From: DASRDR01 sp963812945 [NCBI: uncultured Candidatus Rokubacteria bacterium]
GTDB lineage: Bacteria; Methylomirabilota; Methylomirabilia; Rokubacteriales
Length of the DNA stretch: 64,000 nt
Assembly: GCA_963812945.1 (NCBI GenBank)
Contig: CAWEXD010000008.1
Coordinates: 1,736,001 to 1,800,000, forward strand
Direction: 5' to 3'
Positions 33,221-41,463 of the stretch are shown in pieces. Under the pieces are notes generated by a model. The model was not told the DNA's origin, did not search any database, and was given only the letters and a program-made list of their open reading frames with translations. Both the position numbers and the translations under genes were made by a program. The first letter of the stretch is position 1. Every line of letters starts with the position of its first letter.

Positions 33221-34353
33221 GGATGGGTCCTCCCGTGCGGAGCGCCGGCCAGGGCCGCCTCCGCGAGAGCGAGCTCGATCTCATCGAGAGTGCTACCGTC
33301 GGCCTCGCGACCCCGGGCGGCAAGAAGCGCGACGCGCGCCTCGGCCCCGCCGATCCGCCCGAGCGCCCACGCCGCATGGCCCCGCACGGTCGGATCCGCG
33401 TGGCCCAGCGCTCCCGCCAGCGTCGGTACATCTTCGGCGGATCCCCGGTTGCCCAGCGCGACCGCGGCGTTCCGCGCGAGCCCCTCCCGTCGGGCGCGCT
33501 TGAGCGGGCTGCCGCGGAGGCGCTCCCGGTAGGCCGCCTCGTCCATCAGGAGCAGCTCGGCCAGCTGGGGAAGCGCGCGGGCCTGGAACGCGGCCTCCCC
33601 CGTTGCAGGAGCGCGCCGGTTCCACGGGCAGACGTCCTGGCACACGTCGCAGCCGAACGTCCACGTCCCGACCCCGGACCTGAGCTCGACGGGGACGGGC
33701 CCGCGGTGCTCGATCGTCAGATACGCGACGCACCGGCGGGCGTCGAGGACGTAGGGCTCGACGAAGGCGGTCGTGGGACAGGCGTCGAGGCACCGCGTGC
33801 AGCTCCCGCAGCGATCCGGCAGCGGTGCGTCGAATGCCAGTTCCGCCGTCGTCAGCACGGTGCCGATGAAGAAGAAGGACCCGAGGTCGGGATGGAGCAG
33901 CATCGTGTTCTTGCCGATCCAGCCGAGGCCGGCGCGCGCCGCGAGGTCGCGCTCGAGCAGCGGGCCGGTGTCCACGTAGGTCCGCGCCACGGATCCGGGC
34001 GCCAAGCGGCCGACGGTATCGGCGAGCGTCCGGAGCCGCAGCTCCATCACGGCGTGGTAGTCCTCGCCCCAGGCGTAGCGGGCCACCCCGGGCCGGTCAC
34101 CTGCGCCCGCTCCCTGGAGGTAGCCCAGCGCGCAGGCGATCACCGAGCGCGCGCCAGTGAGCACCCGGCCGGGATCCAGGCGCTTGTCCCGGCCTCGCTC
34201 GAGGTAGGCCATGCCGCCCGCGTGGCCCGCGTCGAGCCAGTCCTCGAAGGCAGCGGCATGGTCGGGCGGCCCCGCCGGGCCGACCGCGACGAGATCGAAC
34301 CCGAGCCGCCGACCCTCGTCCTTGATCCGCGCGGCGAGCGTGTCGGGGGTCAC
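33217..34353 (-). CDS. queG: Epoxyqueuosine reductase
   Basis: The 378-residue enzyme catalyses the last step of queuosine synthesis on tRNA. The N-terminal cobalamin-binding domain ends in RTYVDTGPLLERDLAARAGLG. Two 4Fe-4S clusters follow, with C-x2-C-x2-C-x3-C patterns (RCGSCTRCLDACPT and FGCDVCQDVCPWN). The C-terminal 80 residues are HEAT-like repeats (DPTVRGHAAWALGRIG). The GTG start at 34353 overlaps the methyltransferase stop. It needs cobalamin, consistent with the B12-binding protein at 9-10 kb. Confidence 0.92.
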   Translation of the reverse strand: MTPDTLAARIKDEGRRLGFDLVAVGPAGPPDHAAAFEDWLDAGHAGGMAYLERGRDKRLDPGRVLTGARSVIACALGYLQGAGAGDRPGVARYAWGEDYHAVMELRLRTLADTVGRLAPGSVARTYVDTGPLLERDLAARAGLGWIGKNTMLLHPDLGSFFFIGTVLTTAELAFDAPLPDRCGSCTRCLDACPTTAFVEPYVLDARRCVAYLTIEHRGPVPVELRSGVGTWTFGCDVCQDVCPWNRRAPATGEAAFQARALPQLAELLLMDEAAYRERLRGSPLKRARREGLARNAAVALGNRGSAEDVPTLAGALGHADPTVRGHAAWALGRIGGAEARVALLAARGREADGSTLDEIELALAEAALAGAPHGRTHP

Positions 34354-35057
34354 GCGGCCTCCGCGCCGGCGTCGCGCCGGGCCAGGACCACGAGTCGGCT
34401 GCGAGTGAGGGTGCGCCCGCCTTCGGTAACGAACCGCTCCCAGACCGTCCAGCGCCCGTCGGTCTCCCAGCGTTCGCGGAGGCCCGCGGTCGCCCCGAGA
34501 GCCTCCGCTTGGGACTCGAAGCGGACGACCTCCTGCTCGACCTCCAGGCGCTCGACGGCGAATCCCGCGGCCTCGAGCACGCTGCGGAGCCGGCCCGGCG
34601 CATAGGCGAAGCGTGACACGCGGCCCGTCTCCCGCCACTGGTCGGTGTGGAACGCGGCGAACGCGAACGCGCTGCCCTTCGGGAGGCCCGCGCCCGCCTG
34701 CGCGATGATCCTGTCGGACATGCACAGGTGCGCGACCACCAGGTCCGGCTGACCGAGCGCCCGGTAGTCGGCCTGCTCGGCGTCCGCCACCACGAAGACC
34801 ACGTTGGCGAGTCCCGTGCGGTGGGCGAATCGGCGGGCCTCGACGAGGGCGCCGGCGTCCGTGTCGATCCCGAGCACCCGGCGGACGCGCGGCGCCAGGT
34901 GGAGGGCGAGCCGTCCGGTTCCTGTCCCGACATCCAGCACGGTCCGCCCGTCGAGCGGCTCCTCGTGGAGCCAGGACAAGAGGGCCGGGGAGAGCGCCCC
35001 CTGCCCCGCGCCGTTCCCGGGCGCGCGCCCGCGCGCCGGCCTCACGTGTCCCCTCAT
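34350..35057 (-). CDS. Class I SAM-dependent methyltransferase
   Basis: The 235-residue protein has motif I VLDVGTGTGRLALHLA, acidic loop RRVLGIDTDAGALVEARR and motif IV-like DLVVAHLCMSD. The substrate is not indicated. It leads the methyltransferase-queG-pncA unit, whose genes overlap by 4 bp each. The first 20 residues are basic and low complexity, so the true start may be further in. Confidence 0.75.
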   Translation of the reverse strand: MRGHVRPARGRAPGNGAGQGALSPALLSWLHEEPLDGRTVLDVGTGTGRLALHLAPRVRRVLGIDTDAGALVEARRFAHRTGLANVVFVVADAEQADYRALGQPDLVVAHLCMSDRIIAQAGAGLPKGSAFAFAAFHTDQWRETGRVSRFAYAPGRLRSVLEAAGFAVERLEVEQEVVRFESQAEALGATAGLRERWETDGRWTVWERFVTEGGRTLTRSRLVVLARRDAGAEAA

Positions 35058-35104
35058 GCGGGCGCCTCCGGCCCGAGTATACTCCGCCCGGAGAGCGCGT
35101 CGCG

Positions 35105-36301
35105 ATGCGTGACGATGGGGTCCCTGACCAGGCGCCCGAGCCCGCTCCGCCCCGGGGCAGCGTGGGGGAGGTCGCGCGTGTTTTCCTCGGACTCGGCCTG
35201 ATCGGCTTCGGCGGACCGGCCGCTCACATCGCCCTCATGGAGGACGAGGTGGTGCGCCGGCGCCGGTGGCTCACGCGCCAGGAGTTCCTCGATCTCCTCG
35301 GCGCGACCAACCTGATCCCCGGGCCGAACTCGACGGAGATGGCGATCCACGTCGGGTTCGTCCGGGCCGGCTGGCCGGGACTCGTCCTGGGCGGCGCCTG
35401 CTTCATCCTGCCGGCGATGCTGATCACGCTCGCCCTGGCCGTCGCCTACGTCCGCTACGGCCGCCTGCCCGAGGCCGCGTGGCTCCTCTACGGCGTCAAG
35501 CCCGTGATCATCGCCGTCGTCGTCCAGGCGCTGTGGGGGCTGGCCAGGAAGGTCGTCGTGACGCCGACCGGGGCGGTGATCGCGCTCGGCGTTCTCGTCC
35601 TGGCCCTGCGCGGCGTCAACGAGGTCGCGCTCCTGTTCGCGGCGGCGCTGGGACTGCCGCTGATCCGCGCCGTCGCGACGGGGGGAACCGCCCGCGCGCT
35701 GGCCCCGGCGGGATTGCTCGCGCTCGCCGGGGTGTCGGGGCCGGCCCCCGCGGCCGGGGGCACGGTGGCCGCGAGCGTGAGCCTCTCCGAGCTCGCCCTG
35801 ATCTTCCTCAAGGTGGGCTCGATCCTTTTCGGGAGCGGCTACGTCCTGCTGGCGTTCCTGCGTCCCGATCTGGTCGAGCGGACCGGCTGGCTCAGCGATG
35901 CCCAGCTCCTCGACGCGGTGGCGGTCGGCCAGATCACCCCGGGGCCGGTGCTGACCACCGCCACCTTCATCGGGTACCTCGTGGCCGGGCTGCCGGGCGG
36001 CCTCCTGGCAACGGCAGCCATCTTCGTCCCGTCGTTCGTGTTCGTGGCGCTCTCGAGCCCGTTCGTCCCTCGGCTCCGCCGATCGCCCTGGGCCGGGGCG
36101 TTTCTCGACGGCGCGAACGCCGCCTCGGTCGCGCTCATGGCGACGGTGACCTGGGAGCTCGGACGCGCCGCCGTCGTCGACTGGCTCACGGCCGGCCTCG
36201 CGGGGGCGGCGGCCCTCCTGTTGCTGCTGACGCCCCTGAACTCGGCGTGGCTCGTGGCCGGCGGGGCCATCGTGGGCTTCCTTGTTGCCCACCTCCGCTA
36301 G
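35105..36301 (+). CDS. chrA: Chromate transporter, CHR family
   Basis: The 398-residue membrane protein is a two-domain CHR: each half has the motif G-F-G-G-P/G and P-G-P. They are seen as FLGLGLIGFGGPAAHIALME with NLIPGPNSTEMAIHVG in the first half, and GSILFGSGYVLLAFLRPDLV with QITPGPVLTTATFIGY in the second. It exports chromate by anion exchange. It is divergent from the methyltransferase by 47 bp. Confidence 0.92.
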   Translation: MRDDGVPDQAPEPAPPRGSVGEVARVFLGLGLIGFGGPAAHIALMEDEVVRRRRWLTRQEFLDLLGATNLIPGPNSTEMAIHVGFVRAGWPGLVLGGACFILPAMLITLALAVAYVRYGRLPEAAWLLYGVKPVIIAVVVQALWGLARKVVVTPTGAVIALGVLVLALRGVNEVALLFAAALGLPLIRAVATGGTARALAPAGLLALAGVSGPAPAAGGTVAASVSLSELALIFLKVGSILFGSGYVLLAFLRPDLVERTGWLSDAQLLDAVAVGQITPGPVLTTATFIGYLVAGLPGGLLATAAIFVPSFVFVALSSPFVPRLRRSPWAGAFLDGANAASVALMATVTWELGRAAVVDWLTAGLAGAAALLLLLTPLNSAWLVAGGAIVGFLVAHLR

Positions 36302-36487
36302 GGCCGTCTGCCGCCGGATCGTCCCGGGAATCCCCCAGGTCCAGCTGGTCCTGCTGACGCATCGCTCATTGGCGCTAGGATCGCCGGTGACGAGCGTGCC
36401 CATGCCTGGGTATGGGCCGACATGCGTCTTCCCGGGAATCACGCCGCGATCTATGCTCAGCTATCTCGAATCCGACTGGGGGCTGGC

Positions 36488-37477
36488 ATGACGGCTTCAC
36501 GGCGCGTCCTCTGGATGATCCTGATGCTCGCTCTGCTCGCCGCGCCGTTCGCCACCGAGGGGCAGCCAGCGAAGGGGGTCCATCGGATTGGGTTCCTCGG
36601 GAACTCCACACCGGCGCTCGAAGCCAACCTCGTGGGGCCGTTTCGCGAGGGCCTGCGCGACCTGGGCTACGTCGAAGGGCAGAACATCGTCATCGAGTAT
36701 CAATGGGCGGAAGGAAAGTACGAGCGCTTTCCGACGCTCATCGCGGAGCTGCTCGCTCGCAAAGTCGAGCTCGTCGTCACCGCAGGCACTCCTGCCTCCC
36801 ACGCGGTCAAGAGAGCGACGACGTCCGTCCCGCTCGTCATGGTCGCCGTCGGCGACCCCGTGGCGTCGGGGCTCGTCCCGAGCCTCACCCGGCCGGGTGG
36901 GAACATCACGGGATTGACATCGATCGCAGAGGAGATCGAGGGCAAACGGCTCGAGCTCCTCCGTGAGGTCGTCCCTAACGTCGCCCACATCGCCGCGCTG
37001 GGGAATTTCGGCAACGCGAGCCAGAAGAAGGCGTTCGAGGCGCTTCAGGCCGCCGCCACGGCGCTGCGGATCAAACTGCTGTCGTTGGACGTGCGTTCCG
37101 GAGATCAACTCGATGAGGCGTTCGCCGTCATGGTCAGAGAGCGTCCGGAAGCGCTCCTGGTATTCGCGGATCGAGTGTTCCTACACAACCGCGTCCGGAT
37201 CATGAACTTCGCGACCAAGCATCGCTTGCCCGGGGTGCACGCGTACCGGGAGCTCGTGGAGGTCGGCGGCCTCATGTCCTATGGGCCGAGCTACGCGGGC
37301 ATGCACAGGCGCGCTGCCTACTATGTGGACAGAATTCTGAAAGGGGCCAAGCCCGGCGACCTGCCAGTGGAGCGCCCAGCGACGTTCGAGATGGTCATCA
37401 ACCTGGCGGCGGCCAAGGTCCTGGGCCTCACTATTCCGCCAGCAGTGCTGGCGCGGGCGGACAAGATCATCAACTGA
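36488..37477 (+). CDS. ABC transporter substrate-binding protein, PF04392 type
   Basis: The 329-residue protein has a signal peptide (LWMILMLALLAAPFATEG) and the family pattern RIGFLGNST, GLRDLGYVEGQNIVIEYQWA, ELVVTAGTPAS, DPVASGLVPSLTRPGGNITG. These binding proteins are numerous in soil bacteria and usually orphaned, with unknown ligands. ATG 36488 is used; the upstream 22 codons have no signal-peptide character. Confidence 0.85.
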   Translation: MTASRRVLWMILMLALLAAPFATEGQPAKGVHRIGFLGNSTPALEANLVGPFREGLRDLGYVEGQNIVIEYQWAEGKYERFPTLIAELLARKVELVVTAGTPASHAVKRATTSVPLVMVAVGDPVASGLVPSLTRPGGNITGLTSIAEEIEGKRLELLREVVPNVAHIAALGNFGNASQKKAFEALQAAATALRIKLLSLDVRSGDQLDEAFAVMVRERPEALLVFADRVFLHNRVRIMNFATKHRLPGVHAYRELVEVGGLMSYGPSYAGMHRRAAYYVDRILKGAKPGDLPVERPATFEMVINLAAAKVLGLTIPPAVLARADKIIN

Positions 37478-37633
37478 GTGGGCGAAAGTCAGAGCCGGTG
37501 TCCGCCCTGCATTTCCACCAGAAGAGGGACACCCCCTCGGGCGTCTCCGCAGGTCCGATTGACAGTCCTCGCCCGATTCTCCATGCTCGTAGCCGAGCCT
37601 GCCCCGCCGGGGCATTCTTCAAGGAGGGATCAC

Positions 37634-37855
37634 GTGGACAAGCCGACCATCCAGACCCGCCCCAACGGTCCGTACCTCGTGAAGGGCCCCGTGCGCCTCG
37701 TCGACGCAGACGGTCACGAGTTCGAGGTGACCGGCGACACGATCGCGCTCTGCCGCTGCGGCGGCTCCACCAAGAAGCCCTTCTGCGACGGCACGCACTC
37801 CAAGATCGGCTTCCAGGGCGCCGAGAAGGCGGTCCGCGAAGCGCAGGGTCACTGA
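37634..37855 (+). CDS. CDGSH-type iron-sulfur protein
   Basis: The 73-residue protein carries a full CDGSH motif: CRCGGSTKKPFCDGTH, giving ligands Cys40, Cys42, Cys51 and His55 for a redox-active 2Fe-2S cluster. AAGGAGG precedes GTG 37634. It is 14 bp ahead of the UGSC operon partner and reads the same way, so it is probably part of the selenoprotein unit. Confidence 0.85.
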   Translation: MDKPTIQTRPNGPYLVKGPVRLVDADGHEFEVTGDTIALCRCGGSTKKPFCDGTHSKIGFQGAEKAVREAQGH

Positions 37856-37869
37856 CCGGGGGAGTATCC

Positions 37870-38904
37870 ATGTCGACCGCGCTCTCGTCTCCCCGCCACC
37901 GGGTGGCGGACCTGGCGGAGGCCATCGAGCTCTGCTACGCGAAAGGATGGACGGACGGTCTGCCCGTCGTCCCCCCCACCCCGGATCTGGTGGAGGCGAT
38001 GCTGTCGGCGGTGCGCCTGCCACCCGACCACCAGGTCACCTACGTCGCGCACCGGGCGGTCTCCGTCACCGCCGAGAAGGTCGCCATCAACGCGGTCATG
38101 GCGGGGTGCCGGCCGGAGTACATGCCGGTCGTGGTCGCGGCCGTCGAGGGGATCGGCGACCCCCGCTGGAGTTACCACGGGCCGGGCACCTCGACGGCCG
38201 GGGCCGGCGTCCTCCTCATCGTCAACGGCCCGGTGGCACGCGAGCTGGACGTCAACGCGGGAGACAACCTGTTCGGGCCGGGCTGGCGGTCGAACCTCAC
38301 GATCGGGCGCGCCGTGCGCCTGATCATGCGGAACGTCTGCGGCTCCTTGCCGGGCGCGCTCGACCGCGGGACGCTCGGCCACCCGGGAAAGCTTTCCTAC
38401 GTGATCGCCGAGAACGAGGCGGAGAGCCCCTGGCCCCCGCTCCACGTGGAGCGGGGGTTCCGCGCGGATCAGAGCACGGTCACCGTCGTGGCCGCGGCAG
38501 GACCGCGGCAGTTCTACAACCAGCTCTCGAACACCGCGGAGGGGGTGCTGACCACCCTCGCGGACGACATGCGGATCTCCGGGAACGTGGGCCAGCCGCA
38601 CTACGTCGTCGTCCTGGCCGGGGAGCACATGCGCACGATCGCCGGCGACGGCTGGACCAAGGCGATGATCCGTGAGTTCCTGTTCGCGCACACCCAGAAC
38701 TCCCATGCCCATCTCAAGCGCACGGCCATGCTGGCCGGCCCGGTCCAGCCGGGCGACGAGTCCCGGATGCGGCCCCTGGTGGAATCGCCGGACGACATCA
38801 TGGTCGTCGCGGCGGGCGGCCGGGCGGGCGCCTTCTCCTGTTACATCCCGGGATGGGCCGGCCGGCGAGCCTCCCAAGCGGTGACGAAGGAGATCAAGCG
38901 ATGA
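37870..38904 (+). CDS. Conserved protein upstream of the UGSC selenoprotein, function unknown
   Basis: The 344-residue soluble protein begins with a helical region that includes AEAIELCYAKGWTDGLPVVPP. Glycine-rich blocks follow (GPGTSTAGAGVLLIVNGPVAREL, shown here only in part as GAGVLLIVNGP) with FGPGWRSNLTIGRAVRLI. It has few cysteines. I do not recognise a named domain. Its stop overlaps the UGSC ATG (ATGA), the strongest sign that the two act together. Confidence 0.75.
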   Translation: MSTALSSPRHRVADLAEAIELCYAKGWTDGLPVVPPTPDLVEAMLSAVRLPPDHQVTYVAHRAVSVTAEKVAINAVMAGCRPEYMPVVVAAVEGIGDPRWSYHGPGTSTAGAGVLLIVNGPVARELDVNAGDNLFGPGWRSNLTIGRAVRLIMRNVCGSLPGALDRGTLGHPGKLSYVIAENEAESPWPPLHVERGFRADQSTVTVVAAAGPRQFYNQLSNTAEGVLTTLADDMRISGNVGQPHYVVVLAGEHMRTIAGDGWTKAMIREFLFAHTQNSHAHLKRTAMLAGPVQPGDESRMRPLVESPDDIMVVAAGGRAGAFSCYIPGWAGRRASQAVTKEIKR

Positions 38905-39431
38905 TCGAGATCCTGGACCCGACCGTCGAGGTCGCAACCCAATCGGTGAAGTTCACCCCGCGGCCCGCGTCGCTCGCGGGTAAGCGCATCGGGCTCGTGG
39001 AGAACACGAAGTTCAACTCCGACCGGCTCCTGCAGAAGATCGGCGACATCCTGGTGACCGAGTACGGGGCGGCGGAGGCGCGCATGTGGCGGAAGCACAA
39101 CGCGAGCGTCCCCGCCCACGAGGAGATCGTCCAGGAGCTCAAGGCGTCCTGCGACGTGATGGTCGCCGGCATCGGCGACTGAGGGTCTTGCTCGTCGGGC
39201 AGTGTGCTCGACGGAATCCTGCTTGAAAAGGCTGGCGTGCCCTCGGCCTCGATCGTGACCGACGTCTTCGAGATCACCGGCCGGGCGATGGCCGAGCAGT
39301 GGGGCGTACCGGCCTATCGCTTCCTCCTGATGCCCCACCCGATCGCGAACCTCACGGAGGCCGAGCTCGACCAGCGGGCCCGCGAGATCGCGCCGCAGGT
39401 GGTGAAGCTCCTCCTGCAGGGGCAGGACTGA
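38901..39431 (+). CDS. UGSC-family selenoprotein with in-frame UGA read as selenocysteine
   Basis: The frame starts at ATG 38901, meets TGA at 39180-39182, and continues in the same frame to TGA 39429-39431: 176 residues with U94. The text around it is MVAGIGD-U-GSCSSGSVLDG, the U-G-S-C motif that names this family; Cys97 would form a redox pair with Sec94. The downstream part (SIVTDVFEITGRAMAEQWG, LMPHPIANLTEAELDQRA) keeps coding character, so this is not a broken gene. A SECIS-like hairpin follows the UGA. Selenocysteine machinery genes are not in the window. It is overlapped by the upstream partner gene. The reaction is unknown; a selenol-dependent redox step is inferred. Confidence 0.85.
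39192..39214 (+). promoter_or_regulatory. Bacterial-type SECIS hairpin of the UGSC selenoprotein
   Basis: A continuous 10-bp stem pairs 39192-39201 with 39205-39214 (two wobble pairs, eight Watson-Crick), capped by GUG at 39202-39204. The loop begins with G and lies 20 nt after the UGA. That is within the spacing and loop rule I recall for bacterial SECIS elements (16-37 nt, G among the first loop bases). It lies within the coding sequence, as bacterial SECIS elements do. Confidence 0.75.
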
Positions 39432-39442
39432 CCGCGACCTGA

Positions 39443-39468
39443 CCGGGGACGGCGCGCGCCGTCCCCGG
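39443..39468 (+). terminator. Perfect 26-bp palindrome after the selenoprotein operon
   Basis: A CCGGGGACGG arm and its reverse complement meet at CGCGCG, forming a very stable hairpin 12 bp after the UGSC stop. There is no U-tract, so termination would be weak or factor-dependent. It separates the plus-strand operon from the convergent methyltransferase at 39530. Confidence 0.5.
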
Positions 39469-39529
39469 GTCCGTCCCGCCGTAACGCCTTGCCCGTCGCC
39501 GATCCGCTCTCGCCTCGGCGGCGGCTTCC

Positions 39530-40150
39530 TCAGTCCGGCGTCCCCCGGAATACCGCGATCAGACGATCCCGCCCGTTGAGCACGACGGACGTCTCCACGG
39601 GTGCCCGGCCGGCCCAGCCGTGGAGCTTCGCCTCGTCGACCGGATCCTGAACGTGGGCCGGATTGAGACCGGCCGGCCAGCGGTAGGGCACCGAGATGAT
39701 GACGTGTCGCCCGGTGAGGAGCAGCCTCCGGGTGAACGCTTCCGGCTGCTCAAGATGCTCGAGGACCTGGAGGCACAGGACCAGATCGAAACGGCCGGGC
39801 GGCTGGTAGTCCATGAAGTCGGACACCACGCGCTCGACACCGGGCCGCGGGCGGGCCGGGCGGCGATCGAGCGCCACCCGGCGCCGGAACCAGTCCAGGC
39901 GCCCGAGCACCTCCGTATCCGCGGCGCCGACGTCGAGGGCGCTCCCGCCGGCGGGCACGTGCTCCCGCGCCAGCCGCGCAACCTCGGCGTAGTAGTGGAA
40001 GTGCTTGCGCTGGCCCCAGTAGTCCGTCAGGCGGAGCCGCGTGTCCAGCGCCCACCACGCCGGGCGCAGCGCGCGGGCAACACCGGGCGCGCGGCGGTTC
40101 AGCCAGCGGCTCGCCGCCCTCACCTTGGGCGAAAGCCACGCACGAATCAT
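39530..40150 (-). CDS. SAM-dependent methyltransferase, type 11-like
   Basis: The 206-residue protein has SALDVGAADTEVLGRLDWF as motif I and FDLVLCLQVLEHLEQPEAF as motif IV, with S-V-P-Y-R-W after it. The N-terminal 70 residues are basic and helical. The GSALDVGAADTE loop has D-V-G-A rather than the canonical D-x-G-x-G-x-G, so binding may be atypical. The substrate is unknown. It is convergent with the UGSC operon. Confidence 0.72.
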   Translation of the reverse strand: MIRAWLSPKVRAASRWLNRRAPGVARALRPAWWALDTRLRLTDYWGQRKHFHYYAEVARLAREHVPAGGSALDVGAADTEVLGRLDWFRRRVALDRRPARPRPGVERVVSDFMDYQPPGRFDLVLCLQVLEHLEQPEAFTRRLLLTGRHVIISVPYRWPAGLNPAHVQDPVDEAKLHGWAGRAPVETSVVLNGRDRLIAVFRGTPD

Positions 40151-40368
40151 GCTGCCGCGTGCCGCGCGCGCCGGGTCAGGGCAGAAACCTGCTCTCTAGC
40201 GCGTCCGGCCCCAGCCGTCCCAGTAGGTCCAGGGCGCGGTGAGGTGCGGGAAACACGGGAATTCTGACTCACGGCCCGTGGAGGAGGAAGCGCGCGCGCC
40301 GCCGGGACACGGAGCATCCCGGCGGGCGACGTCAGCGGGCCGGATCGTGCGGGTCGAGTCCGAAGGGG

Positions 40369-40656
40369 CTAGCGGTCCGACTTCGGCGCCTGCGCCAACT
40401 CGGGCGGCACTTGCGCCACGGGGTCGCCCCACCAGCCCTCCTTCTGGGCTGCCGCGGAGTCACGCTGCTTCGCCACATCGACGCCGCCAAGCCACCGGAG
40501 GACGGTGTTCCGGATCGAGAACCCCATGTGCTGGTCGGTAGCGTACACCGTGTCGGTGTACGGCGAGTCGTTGCTCTGAGGCGCCGCGCTCTGACCCCAC
40601 GCCGCGCTCGTTCCGAGGAGGATCGTGACCGCTGCCACCGTGAGCCTACGTCCCAT
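40369..40656 (-). CDS. Small secreted protein, unknown
   Basis: The 95-residue protein has a signal peptide (RRLTVAAVTILLGTSAAWGQ) and a polar mature part with YTDTVYATDQHMGFSIRNTV. ATG 40656 is preceded by GGAGG inside an upstream ATG at 40671, which favours the second ATG. No family is recognised. It lies between the methyltransferase and the polysaccharide deacetylase. Confidence 0.6.
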   Translation of the reverse strand: MGRRLTVAAVTILLGTSAAWGQSAAPQSNDSPYTDTVYATDQHMGFSIRNTVLRWLGGVDVAKQRDSAAAQKEGWWGDPVAQVPPELAQAPKSDR

Positions 40657-40768
40657 CGAGAAGACCTCCATGAGTTTGGCTTGCTACTGGGACTCAGCCT
40701 ACGGCTCGGGCAGCGGCCAGCCCAAGAATTTTCAACGGTAAGCCGGCGGCCGCCGAACGGCTCGGCGA

Positions 40769-41461
40769 CTACCGGGAGAGGAGCTGGCCCACCGGCACTG
40801 CCGAGTACGCCCGGGCCCGGATGACGTCGAGCAGCCCCGGCAGCATGGCCAGCAGCCGATCGGGCGCTCCCGGCAGGCCGGGCGCGTCGTGGAGGTCCAC
40901 GATCGCGCCTTCGTGGAGGCGACCCGCGACGTGCCGAAGCTGGCCGGCGGGCGACCGGGGCCGGAGCCCCTCGTGCTGGACGGACCAGAGCACGGTCGTG
41001 AGCCCGAGCCGGCGCGCCGTCGCCAAGGTCGCGAGGTTGACGATGCCCCAGGGAGGCCGGTAGAGGCGGGGTGGGCTCCCGAGGATCTCGCCGAGGATGC
41101 GGGCGCCCTCGGTAATCTCCCGCGCCGCGGCGCCCGGCGGGAGGAGCCACGCGTTCCGGTGCCGCCAGGTGTGGTTGCCCACCTCGTGGCCGGCGGCGGC
41201 GATCGCCCGGACCAGGTCCGGATGCCGGGCGGCGCGCTCCCCGATCAGGAAGAACGTGGCCCGGACATCGCGCTCGTCCAGCAGCCGGAGGAGGCGCGGC
41301 GTCGCCTCCGGGTCGGGCCCGTCGTCGAACGTGAGCGCGACCAGGCGCCTCCCCGGCCGCCCCCGCCGCCAGGCGATGGCGGGCAGCACGCACTGCGCCC
41401 CCCAGGCGTACGCGGCCCATGCCGCGGCGCCGGCGCCGGCCACCCACGCGCCGCCGCGCAT
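40769..41461 (-). CDS. Polysaccharide deacetylase (NodB domain)
   Basis: The 230-residue protein has an N-terminal membrane segment and the NodB motifs TFDDGPD (about 44-50), HEVGNHTWRH (about 91-100), RPPWG (about 132-136) and LHDAPG. It would remove acetyl groups from a surface glycan in the periplasm. It begins 2 bp after the glycosyltransferase stop, as third gene of uppS-glycosyltransferase-deacetylase. Confidence 0.85.
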   Translation of the reverse strand: MRGGAWVAGAGAAAWAAYAWGAQCVLPAIAWRRGRPGRRLVALTFDDGPDPEATPRLLRLLDERDVRATFFLIGERAARHPDLVRAIAAAGHEVGNHTWRHRNAWLLPPGAAAREITEGARILGEILGSPPRLYRPPWGIVNLATLATARRLGLTTVLWSVQHEGLRPRSPAGQLRHVAGRLHEGAIVDLHDAPGLPGAPDRLLAMLPGLLDVIRARAYSAVPVGQLLSR

Positions 41462-41463
41462 GC

